Assembly (NCBI RefSeq): GCF_000826185.2
Contig: NZ_LN648873.1
Location: 79,281 to 143,280 of the forward strand
Length of the DNA stretch: 64,000 nucleotides
Source of the DNA: Microbacterium gorillae
GTDB taxonomy: Bacteria > Actinomycetota > Actinomycetes > Actinomycetales > Microbacteriaceae
Direction of reading: 5' to 3'
In this document: one piece after another, positions 25,119-35,439 of the stretch
Position numbering within the stretch: position 1 is the stretch's first letter
Layout of the letters: the number at the start of each line of letters is the position of its first letter
The notes under the pieces: model-generated
What the model was told of the DNA's origin: nothing
What the model saw: only the letters and a program-made list of their open reading frames with translations
Database searches by the model: none
Position numbers and translations under genes: made by a program

Positions 25119-26159
25119 ATGGTCACCGCGGAGCAGCTGCTGGCCGGGCCGCGCGGCCGCTGGCTGTGCCACGACGTCGCCACGGACGATGAAGCGGTCC
25201 ACGGGGCGTGGTTCTGGGCATCGACGATCATCGACCCGGTGTACGGCACACCCGCGATGGCGGTCATCCGATTTTCGGACGACGATGACGAGGTCGGGCA
25301 GGATCCGGTCGTCACCCCGGAGGAGGTGGCTGCGCTGATCACCGAGCGCGCATCTCACCCGACACCGCAAACGATCGCTCGCGCCTTCACGCAGTCGGTG
25401 GAGTGCGCGCGCTACTGGCAGGAGCCGATGGGCAGGCAAGTTCTGGGCGCCGTTCCCGTGGTTCGCGCGGCCCTCGCGGAGACGGCACGTCGGGTTGCCG
25501 TTCTCGCCCCCGGGTGTTGGGACGAGCCGGCCGCCGCAGAGCAGTGGGTCGTCACCTGGGGTGACGATCTGGCGGCCCCGGACCTCGCCGTGGCCGCAGC
25601 GAATCATCGGGGGCGGCACGACGCCGTGGAGAACGAGGAGCGAGCACAGCGGGACCGGCCCGTCGACCCGGCCGCGATGTTCAGTGGAGCGTGGTGGTCC
25701 GTGCCCTGGGGTGTGCCGCACACCGTGGCCCGACTTCCGGAGGCGCTGTCCCTCGTCGAGGACGGTGCGGGGTGGCACCGGGCGCATCTGCACCCGATCA
25801 CGGCGACCGGACGCGTGTTCGAGATCCGCTCCGCCGCGGATTGGGCGGCGCTGTGCCGCGAGTACCCGTTGGATGTCACCGCCTCGAAGCGGCACGACTG
25901 GTTTCGGACCACCGGCCGCGCCGGAGCCTGGGTCGTGCCGGACTGGGAGCGCGTCGGCGAGCACTGGGACGGAGTTCATCTGACGGCGGCCGCCTATCTC
26001 GCCGCCGCCGGCACCGTGATCGATGTATCGGATGACACCGCCAGCGTCATCGCGGGTTGGGACCCGGACGCCACCTTCTGGCTCACCGATGTCTTGCGTC
26101 CGGCCGGGGCGCCGCGTGCAGCCACGCTCGATGACGACGGCGTCTGGCACCTGGTCTGA
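25119..26159 (+). CDS. Protein of unknown function, 346 residues
   Basis: A soluble, Trp-rich protein of about 346 residues. Notable segments are GRWLCHDVATDDEAVHGAWFWAS, AMFSGAWWSVPWGVPHTVARLPEA, HLHPITATGRVFEIRSAADWAALCREYPLDVTASKRHDWFRTTG, and a C-terminal VHLTAAAYLAAAGTVIDV. No signal peptide, membrane helix or catalytic motif was recognised. AGGGAG precedes the ATG, a good ribosome binding site. It begins 19 bases after the VOC gene and ends before a clear terminator, so the two are likely co-transcribed. Confidence 0.8.
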   Translation: MVTAEQLLAGPRGRWLCHDVATDDEAVHGAWFWASTIIDPVYGTPAMAVIRFSDDDDEVGQDPVVTPEEVAALITERASHPTPQTIARAFTQSVECARYWQEPMGRQVLGAVPVVRAALAETARRVAVLAPGCWDEPAAAEQWVVTWGDDLAAPDLAVAAANHRGRHDAVENEERAQRDRPVDPAAMFSGAWWSVPWGVPHTVARLPEALSLVEDGAGWHRAHLHPITATGRVFEIRSAADWAALCREYPLDVTASKRHDWFRTTGRAGAWVVPDWERVGEHWDGVHLTAAAYLAAAGTVIDVSDDTASVIAGWDPDATFWLTDVLRPAGAPRAATLDDDGVWHLV

Positions 26160-26179
26160 CAGCGAACCGGACATGCGAA

Positions 26180-26211
26180 ACGGGCCCCCGGAAGTGCTTC
26201 CGGAGGCCCGT
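26180..26211. terminator. Bidirectional terminator
   Basis: A 15-bp stem (ACGGGCCCCCGGAAG and partner, one wobble) with a 2-nt central loop lies between the convergent unknown gene and the MinD-like ATPase gene. Confidence 0.8.
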
Positions 26212-26222
26212 GTGACGCGGTG

Positions 26223-27053
26223 TTACGCCTTTTCCGCGGCGACGGCGGTCTCGCCGGGGGCGGGGATGCGTCCGGAGCGCATGATGCGGTCCAGGAGAGC
26301 ATCGAAGTCGGCGGCGAGCTCCTGCGCGGAGTCGCCGGGCCAGATGTGCAGGGGCTTCGCGGCGCCCTGAGCCTGCTGCAGGGAGGTGCGCTCCGGCAGC
26401 TGCGGCGAGAGCACGAGCGGGCCGAACATGTCGCGCAGTTCCTTGATCCGGAACTGGTGCTCGATGGACTGCGGACGCACGCGGTTCACGACGATGCCGA
26501 GCGGCTGCAAACGGGGGGAGAGGCCGCGGCGGATCTCTTCGATCGCGCGCAGGGCGCGGTCCGCGGCGGCGACGGAGAACAATCCCGGCTCGGTGACGAC
26601 GATCACGCGGTCCGACGCCGCCCACGCCGTGCGGGTCAGGGCGTTCAGCGACGGCGCGCAGTCGATCAGCACGAGGTCGTAGTCGGCCTCGATGGTGGCC
26701 AGGGCCTCCTCGAGCTTCCACACGTCGCGCACGGACGGGTGCGGTCCGTCGAAGTTGATCGCGGAGGGGCTGCCGATGAGCACATCGATCGTCCCCGGAT
26801 GCACCTTCGCCCAGCCGGAGGAGGTGATCGCCTGGCGGACCACGCGCTCCTTCGGGTTCGCCAGGACATCGGCGATGTTGAGGCGACCGGCGACCTGGAT
26901 GTCCATACCCGTCGAGACGTCTGACTGGGGGTCCAGGTCGACGACGAGGGTGCGGATTCCGCGCGCGAATGCGGCGGAGGCGAGACCGAGAGTGACCGTG
27001 GTCTTGCCGACTCCGCCTTTCAAAGAGCTGACGCTGAGTACGTGCACAATCAT
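26223..27053 (-). CDS. ParA/MinD-family ATPase
   Basis: A 276-residue ATPase with the deviant Walker A KGGVGKTT near residues 12-19, Walker A' in LVVDLDPQSDVSTG, and Walker B in YDLVLIDCAPSLNALT. It resembles Soj/ParA-type proteins that position cargo by dynamic DNA or membrane binding. No ParB gene lies next to it, so it is an orphan ParA whose cargo is unknown. It is divergent from pyc, with only 66 bases between the start codons. Confidence 0.9.
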   Translation of the reverse strand: MIVHVLSVSSLKGGVGKTTVTLGLASAAFARGIRTLVVDLDPQSDVSTGMDIQVAGRLNIADVLANPKERVVRQAITSSGWAKVHPGTIDVLIGSPSAINFDGPHPSVRDVWKLEEALATIEADYDLVLIDCAPSLNALTRTAWAASDRVIVVTEPGLFSVAAADRALRAIEEIRRGLSPRLQPLGIVVNRVRPQSIEHQFRIKELRDMFGPLVLSPQLPERTSLQQAQGAAKPLHIWPGDSAQELAADFDALLDRIMRSGRIPAPGETAVAAEKA

Positions 27054-27119
27054 CCACGTTACCGTCCCCTAGGCTGTGAGAGCCATCCACCCCCATTTCT
27101 CATGGAAGTCAGAGGCCCC

Positions 27120-30100
27120 ATGTTCACGAAGATCTTGGTCGCGAATCGTGGAGAGATCGCGATTCGCGCGTTTCGAGCCGCCTACGAGGTCGGTGCCCGG
27201 ACGGTGGCAGTGTTCCCGTACGAGGACCGGTACAGCCTGCATCGTCTGAAGGCGGACGAGTCCTACCAGATCGGCGAGGAGGGGCACCCGGTTCAGGCGT
27301 ACCTCGACGTTGACGAGATCATCCGCGTCGCTCTCGACGCCGGCGCTGACGCGATCTACCCGGGCTACGGGTTCCTCTCCGAGAACCCGGACCTCGCGGC
27401 CAAGGCCGCCGAGAACGGCATCACCTTCATCGGTCCGCCCTCGCACGTGCTGGAGATGGCCGGGAACAAGGTCACCGCGAAGGAGCACGCGATCGCCGCG
27501 GGCGTCCCGGTGCTCCGTTCCACCCCCGCCTCGGATGACATCGACGCGCTGGTCGCGCAGGCCGACGAGATCGGCTTCCCGCTGTTCGCGAAGGCCGTCG
27601 CCGGTGGCGGCGGTCGTGGCATGCGTCGCGTCGAGTCGAAGGACGAGCTCGCTCCGGCCCTGGCCGAGGCGATGCGTGAGGCCGGCTCCGCCTTCGGCGA
27701 CCCGCGGATGTTCCTCGAGCAGGCGGTGCTGCGTCCGCGTCACGTCGAGGTGCAGGTCCTTGCTGACACACACGGCCACACCGTGCACCTGTTCGAGCGC
27801 GACTGCTCCGTCCAGCGCCGCCACCAGAAGGTCATCGAGATCGCGCCGGCGCCGAACCTGGCCCAGGACATCAAGGACGACCTGCACCGCTACGCGATCG
27901 CCTTCGCCGAGTCGATCGGCTACCAGAACGCCGGCACCGTCGAGTTCCTGCTGGAGACCGCAGGACCCCGCACGGGCGAGGTCGTCTTCATCGAGATGAA
28001 CCCGCGCATCCAGGTCGAGCACACCGTGACCGAGGAGGTCACCGACGTCGACCTGGTGCAGGCGCAGATGCGCATCGCCGCCGGTGCGACGCTGGCCGAG
28101 CTGAACCTCGAGCAGGACGACATCCACCTGCGCGGTGCCGCGCTGCAGTGCCGCATCACCACGGAGGACCCGTCACAGGGCTTCCGCCCGGACACGGGCA
28201 AGATCACCACGTACCGCTCGCCCGGTGGCGCCGGCATCCGCCTCGACGGTGGAACCACCGCGGCCGGGTCGCAGATCAGCCCCTACTTCGACTCGATGCT
28301 CTCCAAGCTCACCTGCCGGGGCCGCGACTTCGAGGCGGCCGTCTCGCGCGCCCGCCGTGCTCTGGCCGAGTTCCGGATCCGCGGCGTGTCCACGAACATC
28401 CCGTTCCTGCAGCGCGTCCTCGATGACCCGGACTTCGTGGCCGGCAACCTGTCGACCTCGTTCATCGACGAGCGCCCGGAGCTGGTGCAGGGGCGTGAGT
28501 CGAAGGACCGCGGCACCAAGATGCTCAACTGGCTCGTCGACACCACGGTGAACAAGCCCAACGGCGAGAACCCGGTGCACCTGGACCCGGTCAGCAAGCT
28601 GCCCACGATCGACCTGACGGCTCCCGCCCCGAACGGCTCGCGCCAGCAGCTGCTCGAGCTCGGCCCGGCGGGTTTCGCCAAGGCGCTGCGCGAGCAGACC
28701 GCCCTGGCCGTCACCGACACCACCTTCCGTGACGCCCACCAGTCGCTGCTGGCGACGCGCGTGCGCAGCAAGGACCTGCTCGCGGTCGCGCCCTACGAGG
28801 CGCGCCTGCTGCCCCAGCTGCTGTCGGTCGAGGCCTGGGGCGGTGCGACGTACGACGTCGCGCTGCGCTTCCTGGGTGAGGACCCGTGGGAGCGCCTGGA
28901 CAAGCTGCGCGAGGCGCTGCCGAACGTCGCGATCCAGATGCTGCTGCGCGGACGCAACACCGTCGGGTACACGCCGTACCCGACCGAGGTCACGGACGCC
29001 TTCGTGAAGGAGGCCGCGGCCAGCGGTGTGGACATCTTCCGCATCTTCGACGCCCTGAACGACGTCGAGCAGATGCGTCCGGCGATCGAGTCGGTCGTCG
29101 CCACCGGCACCGCGGTCGCGGAGGCGGCGCTGTGCTACACGGGCGACCTGCTCAGCCCGGACGAGGACCTGTACACGCTGGATTACTACCTCAACCTCGC
29201 CGACAAGATGGTCGCTGCCGGCGCCCACATCATCGGCATCAAGGACATGGCCGGCCTGCTGCGGCCGGCGGCGGCGCGCAAGCTCGTCGCTGCCCTGCGC
29301 GAGCGGTTCGACGTTCCGGTCCACGTCCACACGCATGACACCGCGGGCGGCCAGCTCGCGACGCTGCTCGCGGCCTCGGAAGCCGGCGCGGACGCGGTGG
29401 ACGTCGCCTCGGCGCCCATGTCCGGCACCACGAGCCAGCCCTCGATGTCGGCACTGGTCGCCGCGCTCGCGCACACCGAGCGGGACACCGGGCTGGACCT
29501 GCAGTCGGTTTCGGATCTCGAGCCCTACTGGGAGGCCGTGCGCAACGTGTACGCACCGTTCGAGTCGGGACTGCCCGGCCCGACCGGTCGCGTGTACCAC
29601 CACGAGATCCCGGGCGGACAGCTGTCCAACCTGCGCCAGCAGGCCATCGCGCTGGGCCTGGCGGACGATTTCGAGCTCATCGAGGACATGTACGCCGAGG
29701 CGAACCGCATCCTCGGCCGCGTGCCGAAGGTCACGCCGTCGTCCAAGGTCGTCGGTGACCTCGCGCTGCACCTCGCCGCAGTGAAGGCCGATCCCGCGGA
29801 CTTCGAGGCGAACCCGGAGAAGTACGACGTCCCGGACTCGGTCGTCGGCTTCATGGCGGGCGAACTCGGCGACCTGCCCGGCGGTTGGCCGGAGCCGTTC
29901 CGCTCGAAGGTCCTCGCCGGTCGCGAGGTCAAGATCGGCGTCACGCCGATCACCGACGAGCAGGAGGCCGCGCTGGCCGGCAGCTCCGCGGAGCGTCGCA
30001 GCATGCTGAACACCCTGCTGTTCCCGGCGCCGACCCGCATCTTCACGGAGGGTCGCGAGGCCTACGGCGACCTGTCCGCGCTGGACACCACCGACTACCT

Positions 30101-30527
30101 CTACGGCCTGGAGCCGGGTGTCGAGCACAAGGTCGAGCTGGGCCGTGGCGTGCAGCTGTTCTTCGGCCTCGAGGCGATCGGTGAAGCCGACGCCAAGGGC
30201 ATGCGGACGGTCATGACGACGATGAACGGTCAGCTTCGTCCGGTGTTCGTCCGGGATCGCAGCATCGCCGTGGAGGACCGCGATTCGGAGAAGGCCGACA
30301 CCTCCAAGCCGGGTCAGGTGGCGGCGCCCTTCTCCGGCGTCGTGACGCTCAAGGTGCAGGTGGGAGATAAGGTGGAGGCTGGTGCACCCGTCGCCTCGAT
30401 CGAGGCGATGAAGATGGAAGCGGGTATCACGAGTCCCGTTTCGGGTGTCGTGGAGCGGCTCGCCATCACCGGTGCGCAGCAGGTGGAAGCCGGTGATCTG
30501 CTGGTCGTCGTGCGGCCCACCTCATAA
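27120..30527 (+). CDS. pyc: Pyruvate carboxylase
   Basis: A protein of 1135 residues that carboxylates pyruvate to oxaloacetate, the main anaplerotic reaction. The order is biotin carboxylase (from ILVANRGEIAIR, ATP-grasp loop KAVAGGGGRGMRRV), carboxyltransferase (TDTTFRDAHQSLLATRVR, metal His in HVHTHDTAGG), the PYC/OADA domain and a C-terminal biotin carrier with Lys1098 in EAMKMEAG. Length is typical. The ATG at 27120 has AGAGG upstream and begins the conserved MFTKILVANRG; an in-frame extension to 27042 is not conserved in character. Confidence 0.97.
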   Translation: MFTKILVANRGEIAIRAFRAAYEVGARTVAVFPYEDRYSLHRLKADESYQIGEEGHPVQAYLDVDEIIRVALDAGADAIYPGYGFLSENPDLAAKAAENGITFIGPPSHVLEMAGNKVTAKEHAIAAGVPVLRSTPASDDIDALVAQADEIGFPLFAKAVAGGGGRGMRRVESKDELAPALAEAMREAGSAFGDPRMFLEQAVLRPRHVEVQVLADTHGHTVHLFERDCSVQRRHQKVIEIAPAPNLAQDIKDDLHRYAIAFAESIGYQNAGTVEFLLETAGPRTGEVVFIEMNPRIQVEHTVTEEVTDVDLVQAQMRIAAGATLAELNLEQDDIHLRGAALQCRITTEDPSQGFRPDTGKITTYRSPGGAGIRLDGGTTAAGSQISPYFDSMLSKLTCRGRDFEAAVSRARRALAEFRIRGVSTNIPFLQRVLDDPDFVAGNLSTSFIDERPELVQGRESKDRGTKMLNWLVDTTVNKPNGENPVHLDPVSKLPTIDLTAPAPNGSRQQLLELGPAGFAKALREQTALAVTDTTFRDAHQSLLATRVRSKDLLAVAPYEARLLPQLLSVEAWGGATYDVALRFLGEDPWERLDKLREALPNVAIQMLLRGRNTVGYTPYPTEVTDAFVKEAAASGVDIFRIFDALNDVEQMRPAIESVVATGTAVAEAALCYTGDLLSPDEDLYTLDYYLNLADKMVAAGAHIIGIKDMAGLLRPAAARKLVAALRERFDVPVHVHTHDTAGGQLATLLAASEAGADAVDVASAPMSGTTSQPSMSALVAALAHTERDTGLDLQSVSDLEPYWEAVRNVYAPFESGLPGPTGRVYHHEIPGGQLSNLRQQAIALGLADDFELIEDMYAEANRILGRVPKVTPSSKVVGDLALHLAAVKADPADFEANPEKYDVPDSVVGFMAGELGDLPGGWPEPFRSKVLAGREVKIGVTPITDEQEAALAGSSAERRSMLNTLLFPAPTRIFTEGREAYGDLSALDTTDYLYGLEPGVEHKVELGRGVQLFFGLEAIGEADAKGMRTVMTTMNGQLRPVFVRDRSIAVEDRDSEKADTSKPGQVAAPFSGVVTLKVQVGDKVEAGAPVASIEAMKMEAGITSPVSGVVERLAITGAQQVEAGDLLVVVRPTS

Positions 30528-30577
30528 TCTAGGCTCGCGGGACCGCCCCGCGCCCCACGCTTGGAGTGTGAAAAGCA

Positions 30578-32830
30578 GTGACGTCTGACCTCAATCCGCA
30601 GGCGCCGATGGACGAACCCGAAAACGGCGTTCTCGCCGACACCGGGATGATCGACACGTCCGGACTCGGCTTCCTCGGGACGAACACGGCGCACGTGAAC
30701 GTCGTGCTCCCCGAGGAGACCGAGGACATCGACGACGACGTCGTGGATGATGACGACGTCTCACTGCTCTTCGACTCGATCCTCTCCGGCGACGTCGCCG
30801 ACCGTGACACGGCCGGGGACGTCGCCGGCGAGGACACCGAGCACGTCGAGACCGTCGAGGCCGAACTGGTCTCGGAGGACGAGGACGGGGAAGAGGCAGA
30901 GCCCGAAGACGTCGACCGAGCGGACGCGGACGGCGCTGACCACGAGGGTGAGAACCCGGCGGTCACGGACGAATCCGAGGAATCGGTCGCCGCGGCGGAC
31001 GAGTCCGTCGCCGTGGCGGACGCTGACGACGCCGCTGCACGTGCCGAGGACGAGCCCGTCGTGTCGGATGATTCCGCCGTTGCGCAGCCCGACGCCGTGG
31101 ACGAGGACGCAGACGACACGGACGACGCCGCGAACGCCGACGCCGACGAGAAGCATCCTGACGAGTCCGACGTGCAGGAGCCGGCCATCGCCGCCGCGCC
31201 CGTTTCGCAGTCCTCTCGGCCGTCCAAGAAGAAGCGCAAGCAGGCAGAACGCCGTGCCGCACGCGAAGCCGAGCGCGCAGCTGAGGTGGAAAGCGCGGCT
31301 GCGGCGGAGGCCGAGGCTGCTGCCGAGGCTGAGGCCGCTGCAGAGGCCGAGCGTGCCGCGGAGGCCGAGCGCGCTGCCGAGGCTGAGGCTGCTGCGGAGG
31401 CGGAGCGTGCCGCGGAGGCGGAGCGTGCCGCGGAAGCCGAACGTGCCGCGGAAGCGGAGCGTGCTGCGGAAGCCGAGCGTGCCGCGGAAGCTGAGCGTGC
31501 CGCTGAGGCTGAGGCTGCTGCGGAGGCCGAGCGTGCTGCCGAGGCCGAGGCTGCTGCGGAGGCGGAGCGTGCCGCGGAAGCCGAGCGTGCGGCGGATGAG
31601 GCCGAGGTCGCGCCAGCCCTTGTGAAGTCCCCGCGCCCGGCCGCGTCGTCGGCCCACGCCACGGAGGACGTCGCGAACGACGACGCCGTGAGTCAGACTG
31701 AGACCGAGCAGTTGCCGAGGGGGCAGCGTGCCGTCGAGGAGGACGACGTGGCGGAGACTGAGAACAAGCCGGTGCGCCTGCGTCGGGATGCGCACGAGAA
31801 CGAGCGCGTGGCCACCCGTGCCACGGGCGAGGTTCCGCTGCAGTCCAAGCGTCTGGACCAGCTCGGCGGCGATGCCAGCCGGGAAAGCGCCGACCTGCTC
31901 ACCGCCGATCGCCTCCTTGACCCGCACCAGCTCGTCAAGCCGGAGCCGGAGGGCGCCTGGAGCCACTTCCTGTACACCGTCTCCGGCCGCCGCATCAACA
32001 TCGGCGACGGCAAGCGCGCGCGTGAGCGCAAGGCGCTGACCGCACGCATCGCCGCGCCGTTGACCGGCGGCTCCCGCTTCGTACCCGTCCTCTCCCGGAA
32101 GGGCGGCGTCGGCAAGACGACGGTCACCACCCTGGTCGGCATGGCTCTCGCGGACGCCCGTGATGACCGCATCGTCGCCGTGGACGCCAACCCCGACCGG
32201 GGCACCCTGGCCGAGCGGATCAGCCGCACGACGCCGAAGACGGTCCGCGATCTGGTGCGCGCTCGCGACCAGATCAACGGCTACAACGACCTGTCCGGCA
32301 TCGTCGCGCGCGACGAGACGCGCCTGGACGTCCTCGCCAGCGACGCCGACCCCCGGGTCTCCGAGGCGTTCAGCGACGAGGATTACCGTGATGTCGCGGA
32401 GGTCGCGAGCCGGTACTACTCGGTCGTGCTGACCGATACCGGAACCGGTATCGTCCACTCCGTCATGGGTGCGACCCTCGACCTGGCCGATCAGCTCGTC
32501 ATCGTCGCCGGATTGAGCGTCGATGAGGCGCGGTTGGCGTCCGAGACGCTGACCTGGTTGGAGACGAACGGGTTCTCCCAGCTCGCCCGGGAGGCCGTCG
32601 TCGTGCTCAACCAGACGTCCTCGGGCGCGCCCGTCGTGCGGATGACCGAGGTCGAGAACCACTTCCGCAGCCGCGTGCGCGCGGTCGTCCGGATTCCGTA
32701 CGACCCGCAGATCGCCTCCGGCAGCGCGATCCACTTCCGTGACCTGCAGCCTGAGACGCGGATCGCGGCTCGGGAACTGGCCGCGCTCGTGATCGCCGCG
32801 CTGCGCGGGGCATCCTCGTCGGCGGCCTGA
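30578..32830 (+). CDS. Large MinD/EspI-like ATPase with acidic N terminus and Ala/Glu hexad repeats
   Basis: A 750-residue protein in three parts. Residues 1-215 are strongly acidic and disordered-looking. After a basic patch ([20 protein letters not shown]), residues 243-338 are 16 hexads of AEAERA or AEAEAA, predicted to form one long continuous helix. Residues about 500-750 are a P-loop ATPase: [38 protein letters not shown] and a VVLNQTS base-recognition segment, close to the EspI/MinD-like proteins associated with type VII secretion and chromosome-partitioning ATPases. No ESX genes are nearby. The GTG at 30578 is the first in-frame start. Confidence 0.82.
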   Translation: MTSDLNPQAPMDEPENGVLADTGMIDTSGLGFLGTNTAHVNVVLPEETEDIDDDVVDDDDVSLLFDSILSGDVADRDTAGDVAGEDTEHVETVEAELVSEDEDGEEAEPEDVDRADADGADHEGENPAVTDESEESVAAADESVAVADADDAAARAEDEPVVSDDSAVAQPDAVDEDADDTDDAANADADEKHPDESDVQEPAIAAAPVSQSSRPSKKKRKQAERRAAREAERAAEVESAAAAEAEAAAEAEAAAEAERAAEAERAAEAEAAAEAERAAEAERAAEAERAAEAERAAEAERAAEAERAAEAEAAAEAERAAEAEAAAEAERAAEAERAADEAEVAPALVKSPRPAASSAHATEDVANDDAVSQTETEQLPRGQRAVEEDDVAETENKPVRLRRDAHENERVATRATGEVPLQSKRLDQLGGDASRESADLLTADRLLDPHQLVKPEPEGAWSHFLYTVSGRRINIGDGKRARERKALTARIAAPLTGGSRFVPVLSRKGGVGKTTVTTLVGMALADARDDRIVAVDANPDRGTLAERISRTTPKTVRDLVRARDQINGYNDLSGIVARDETRLDVLASDADPRVSEAFSDEDYRDVAEVASRYYSVVLTDTGTGIVHSVMGATLDLADQLVIVAGLSVDEARLASETLTWLETNGFSQLAREAVVVLNQTSSGAPVVRMTEVENHFRSRVRAVVRIPYDPQIASGSAIHFRDLQPETRIAARELAALVIAALRGASSSAA
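31304..31591 (+). repeat. 16 tandem 18-bp coding repeats (Ala/Glu hexads)
   Basis: Each unit encodes AEAERA or AEAEAA. The DNA units vary at third positions, so the array is old and selected at the protein level, unlike the perfect duplications at 10616 and 44302, yet it is a likely site of copy-number change. Confidence 0.93.
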
Positions 32831-32831
32831 G

Positions 32832-33323
32832 GTGGCCATCCGCACCATCCGGGTGTTCGGCGACCCGGTGCTCCGCGCCGTGAGCGCTCCGGTCGGAGAA
32901 GTCGATGAGGGCGTCCGCGCCCTGGTCGCCGACCTCATCGACACCGTTCGCGAACCGGGCCGGGCCGGCGTCGCGGCCCCGCAGATCGGCGTGAACCTGC
33001 GGGCGTTCAGCTACAACGTCGACGGCTCCGTCGGCTACATCCTCAACCCGGTCGTGGTCGAGGTGCGCGGCGAGCCGGTGCCCACCGGCGAGGGGTGTCT
33101 GTCCGTCCCGGGTCTGTGGCACGACGCGCTGCGTCACCCCTACGCCCGCGTGGAGGGCGTCGACCTGGACGGCGAGAAGGTCGTGCTCGAGGGGACCGGA
33201 CTCATGGCCCAGGCATTGCAGCACGAGACCGACCACCTGGACGGCATGCTCTACCTGCAGCGACTCACGCCCGAGGAGCGGAAGGTCGCGATGCGGGAGA
33301 TCCGCGAGAGCGACTGGTTCTGA
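32832..33323 (+). CDS. def: Peptide deformylase
   Basis: A 163-residue metalloprotease that removes the N-formyl group from new proteins. All three family motifs are present: GVAAPQIG (46-53), EGCLS (87-91) and HETDH (131-135), giving metal ligands Cys89, His131 and His135 and catalytic Glu132. The GTG start follows the ATPase stop by one base, so the two genes are probably co-transcribed and translationally linked. Confidence 0.95.
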   Translation: MAIRTIRVFGDPVLRAVSAPVGEVDEGVRALVADLIDTVREPGRAGVAAPQIGVNLRAFSYNVDGSVGYILNPVVVEVRGEPVPTGEGCLSVPGLWHDALRHPYARVEGVDLDGEKVVLEGTGLMAQALQHETDHLDGMLYLQRLTPEERKVAMREIRESDWF

Positions 33324-33329
33324 CGCACC

Positions 33330-33370
33330 ACGCAGAACGGCCCGGACGAGACGTCCGGGCCGTTCTGCGT
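33330..33370. terminator. Bidirectional terminator between def and acyl-CoA synthetase genes
   Basis: A perfect 19-bp stem (ACGCAGAACGGCCCGGACG and its complement) with loop AGA lies between convergent genes. Confidence 0.88.
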
Positions 33371-33379
33371 CGTACGGCG

Positions 33380-35212
33380 TCAGCCGGTGACGGACACGTT
33401 CGTCGTCGCCGGGGCCGGAGCCGCGTACAGCTCGGCGATCTCGCTGGCGAAATCCTTCACGATCACGTGCCGCTTGATCGACATTTTCGGCGTGAGGTGT
33501 CCGGACTCCTCCGTGAACTCGGTCGGCAGGATCACGAACTTCCGGATCGACTCGGCACGCGACACGGTCTTGTTGGCGCGGTCGATCGCGGTCTGCACCT
33601 CGGCGCGGACCTTCTCGTTCTTCGCGGCGTCGGCGAGGGACATGTCCTTCGGCAGACCGTTGTTGGCGAGCCAGGTCGGCAGCATCTCGGTGTCGAGGGT
33701 CACGAGTGCGGCGATGAACGGCTTCTGGTCGCCGACGACGACGACCTGGCCCACGATCGGGTTCGCCCGGATCGGATCCTCGAGCTGGGCCGGGGCGACG
33801 TTCTTACCACCGGCCGTGACCAGGATCTCCTTCTTGCGACCGGTGATCGTGAGGAATCCGTCCTGATCGAACGAGCCGATGTCGCCCGTGCGGAACCAAC
33901 CGTCCAGGAACGCCTCGGCGGTGGCCTCCGGGTTCTGCCAGTACTCCTTGAAGACGTTGACGCCACGCACCTGGATCTCGTCGTCCTCGCCGAGGCGGAT
34001 CGCGACGCCCGGCAGCGCCGGACCGACCGTGCCGATCTTGATCTTGCGGGCGAGGTTCACCGTGGCCGGCGCGGTGGTCTCGGTCAGGCCGTAGCCCTCC
34101 AGGATCGCGATGCCGAGGCTGTCGAAGAAGTGTCCGAGGCGCGCACCCAGGGGAGCGGAGCCGGAGACGGCGTAGCGCACGTTGCCGCCCATGGCCTCGC
34201 GGAGCTTGCCGTAGACGAGCTTGTCGAACACGGCGAATTTCACCTTCAGCCCGAACGGGATCTTCTCGCCGTCCTGCCGCCGCTTGGAATGCTCGATCGC
34301 GGCAGCCGCGGCGGCGCGGAAGATCTTGCCCTTGCCGCCGGCCTCGGCCTTCTGCTCCGCCGAGTTGTAGACCTTCTCGAACACGCGCGGCACGGCCAGG
34401 AGGAACGTCGGCTTGAACGAGCCGAGGGTCGGGACCAGTTTCGAGGTGTCCGGCTGGTGTCCGGTGCGCACGCCGGAGTGGATCGCGAGGATCGCGATGA
34501 AGCGCGCGAAGACGTGCGCCAGCGGCAGGAACAGGACGGTGGAGGACCCCGGCTGCTCGACGACCTCGGCGAGGCTCTTCGCGGAGTTGCGCGAGAGCTC
34601 CACGAAGTTGCTGTGCGTGAGCACGCAGCCCTTCGGACGCCCGGTGGAGCCGGACGTGTAGATGAGCGTGGCGATGTCCGAGCCGACGGCGATGTTGCGG
34701 CGTCGCTCGATCTCCTCGTCGGGCACCTCGGTCCCGGACGCGGTGAGGGTGTCGATCGCGCCCAGGGCGAGCTGCCAGGTCTCGCGGACGTTCGGCACAT
34801 CCCCGGCCACCTCGTCGAAGCGGGTGAAGTGCTCGGCCGACTCGACGATCAGCGCGATGGCGCCGGAGTTGTCCAGGATCCACTGGATCTGGCTGGGCGA
34901 GCTGGTCTCGTAGATCGGCACCATCACGGCGCCGGCGTAGAACAGCGCGAAATCCACGAGCGACCACTCATAGGTGGTGCGCGCGAGGAAGCCGACCTTG
35001 TCGCCGGGCTCGATGCCGGCCGCCACGAATCCCTTCGCGAGGCCGATCACCTGCCGGCGGAATTCGGCCGCGGTCACGTCTCGCCAGCCATCGCCGACCG
35101 GGACGCTGAACAGCGCGAGATCCGGGGTGGCCGCGACGCGCTTCTCGAGCAGATCGGTGACGTTCGCTTCGGGATCGGCGGGGACGATGGCAGGGATGTC
35201 GAATTCAACCAC
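33380..35212 (-). CDS. Long-chain acyl-CoA synthetase (AMP-forming, FadD15-like)
   Basis: A 610-residue adenylate-forming enzyme that activates fatty acids to acyl-CoA. The AMP-binding loop is IYTSGSTGRPKG, followed by GYGLTETTAP, GWFRTGDIGSFDQDGFLTITGRKKE and the C-terminal domain ending KMSIKRHVIVKDF. Length and motifs match the long-chain FadD15 type; in M. tuberculosis fadD15 (Rv2187) also lies in this neighbourhood. The GTG at 35212 is chosen because AAGGAG sits 7 nt upstream, over the GTG at 35245. Confidence 0.92.
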   Translation of the reverse strand: MVEFDIPAIVPADPEANVTDLLEKRVAATPDLALFSVPVGDGWRDVTAAEFRRQVIGLAKGFVAAGIEPGDKVGFLARTTYEWSLVDFALFYAGAVMVPIYETSSPSQIQWILDNSGAIALIVESAEHFTRFDEVAGDVPNVRETWQLALGAIDTLTASGTEVPDEEIERRRNIAVGSDIATLIYTSGSTGRPKGCVLTHSNFVELSRNSAKSLAEVVEQPGSSTVLFLPLAHVFARFIAILAIHSGVRTGHQPDTSKLVPTLGSFKPTFLLAVPRVFEKVYNSAEQKAEAGGKGKIFRAAAAAAIEHSKRRQDGEKIPFGLKVKFAVFDKLVYGKLREAMGGNVRYAVSGSAPLGARLGHFFDSLGIAILEGYGLTETTAPATVNLARKIKIGTVGPALPGVAIRLGEDDEIQVRGVNVFKEYWQNPEATAEAFLDGWFRTGDIGSFDQDGFLTITGRKKEILVTAGGKNVAPAQLEDPIRANPIVGQVVVVGDQKPFIAALVTLDTEMLPTWLANNGLPKDMSLADAAKNEKVRAEVQTAIDRANKTVSRAESIRKFVILPTEFTEESGHLTPKMSIKRHVIVKDFASEIAELYAAPAPATTNVSVTG

Positions 35213-35439
35213 GGCAGCTCCTTCGGTACCGGACAGGACGTGCACGACGCGGCGCGCGGGTTCACGTGCCGTCGTCTCCTCGAGTCTATGGCACCAGATA
35301 CCCGATGACGTGGCACTCAGTGTCGAAGTCGGTGGGAGCCCGGGTCGATCCGGGGCGTGGGCGCCGACCGCGTCGTACCGCGCCGATAGACTTCCAACCG
35401 TCGCGTGCGCGCGCGACGAAAGACGGAAGGACGCGCGAG

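Noticed and set aside
31304..31591. A CRISPR-like or minisatellite array
   Set aside because: The 18-bp units are contiguous, in frame and encode Ala/Glu hexads with third-position variation, so they are protein-coding repeats without spacers.
28173..32944. Long minus-strand frames opposite pyc and the MinD-like ATPase gene
   Set aside because: They are shadow frames of confidently identified genes; the repetitive [15 protein letters not shown] sequence is simply the complement of the Ala/Glu repeat.
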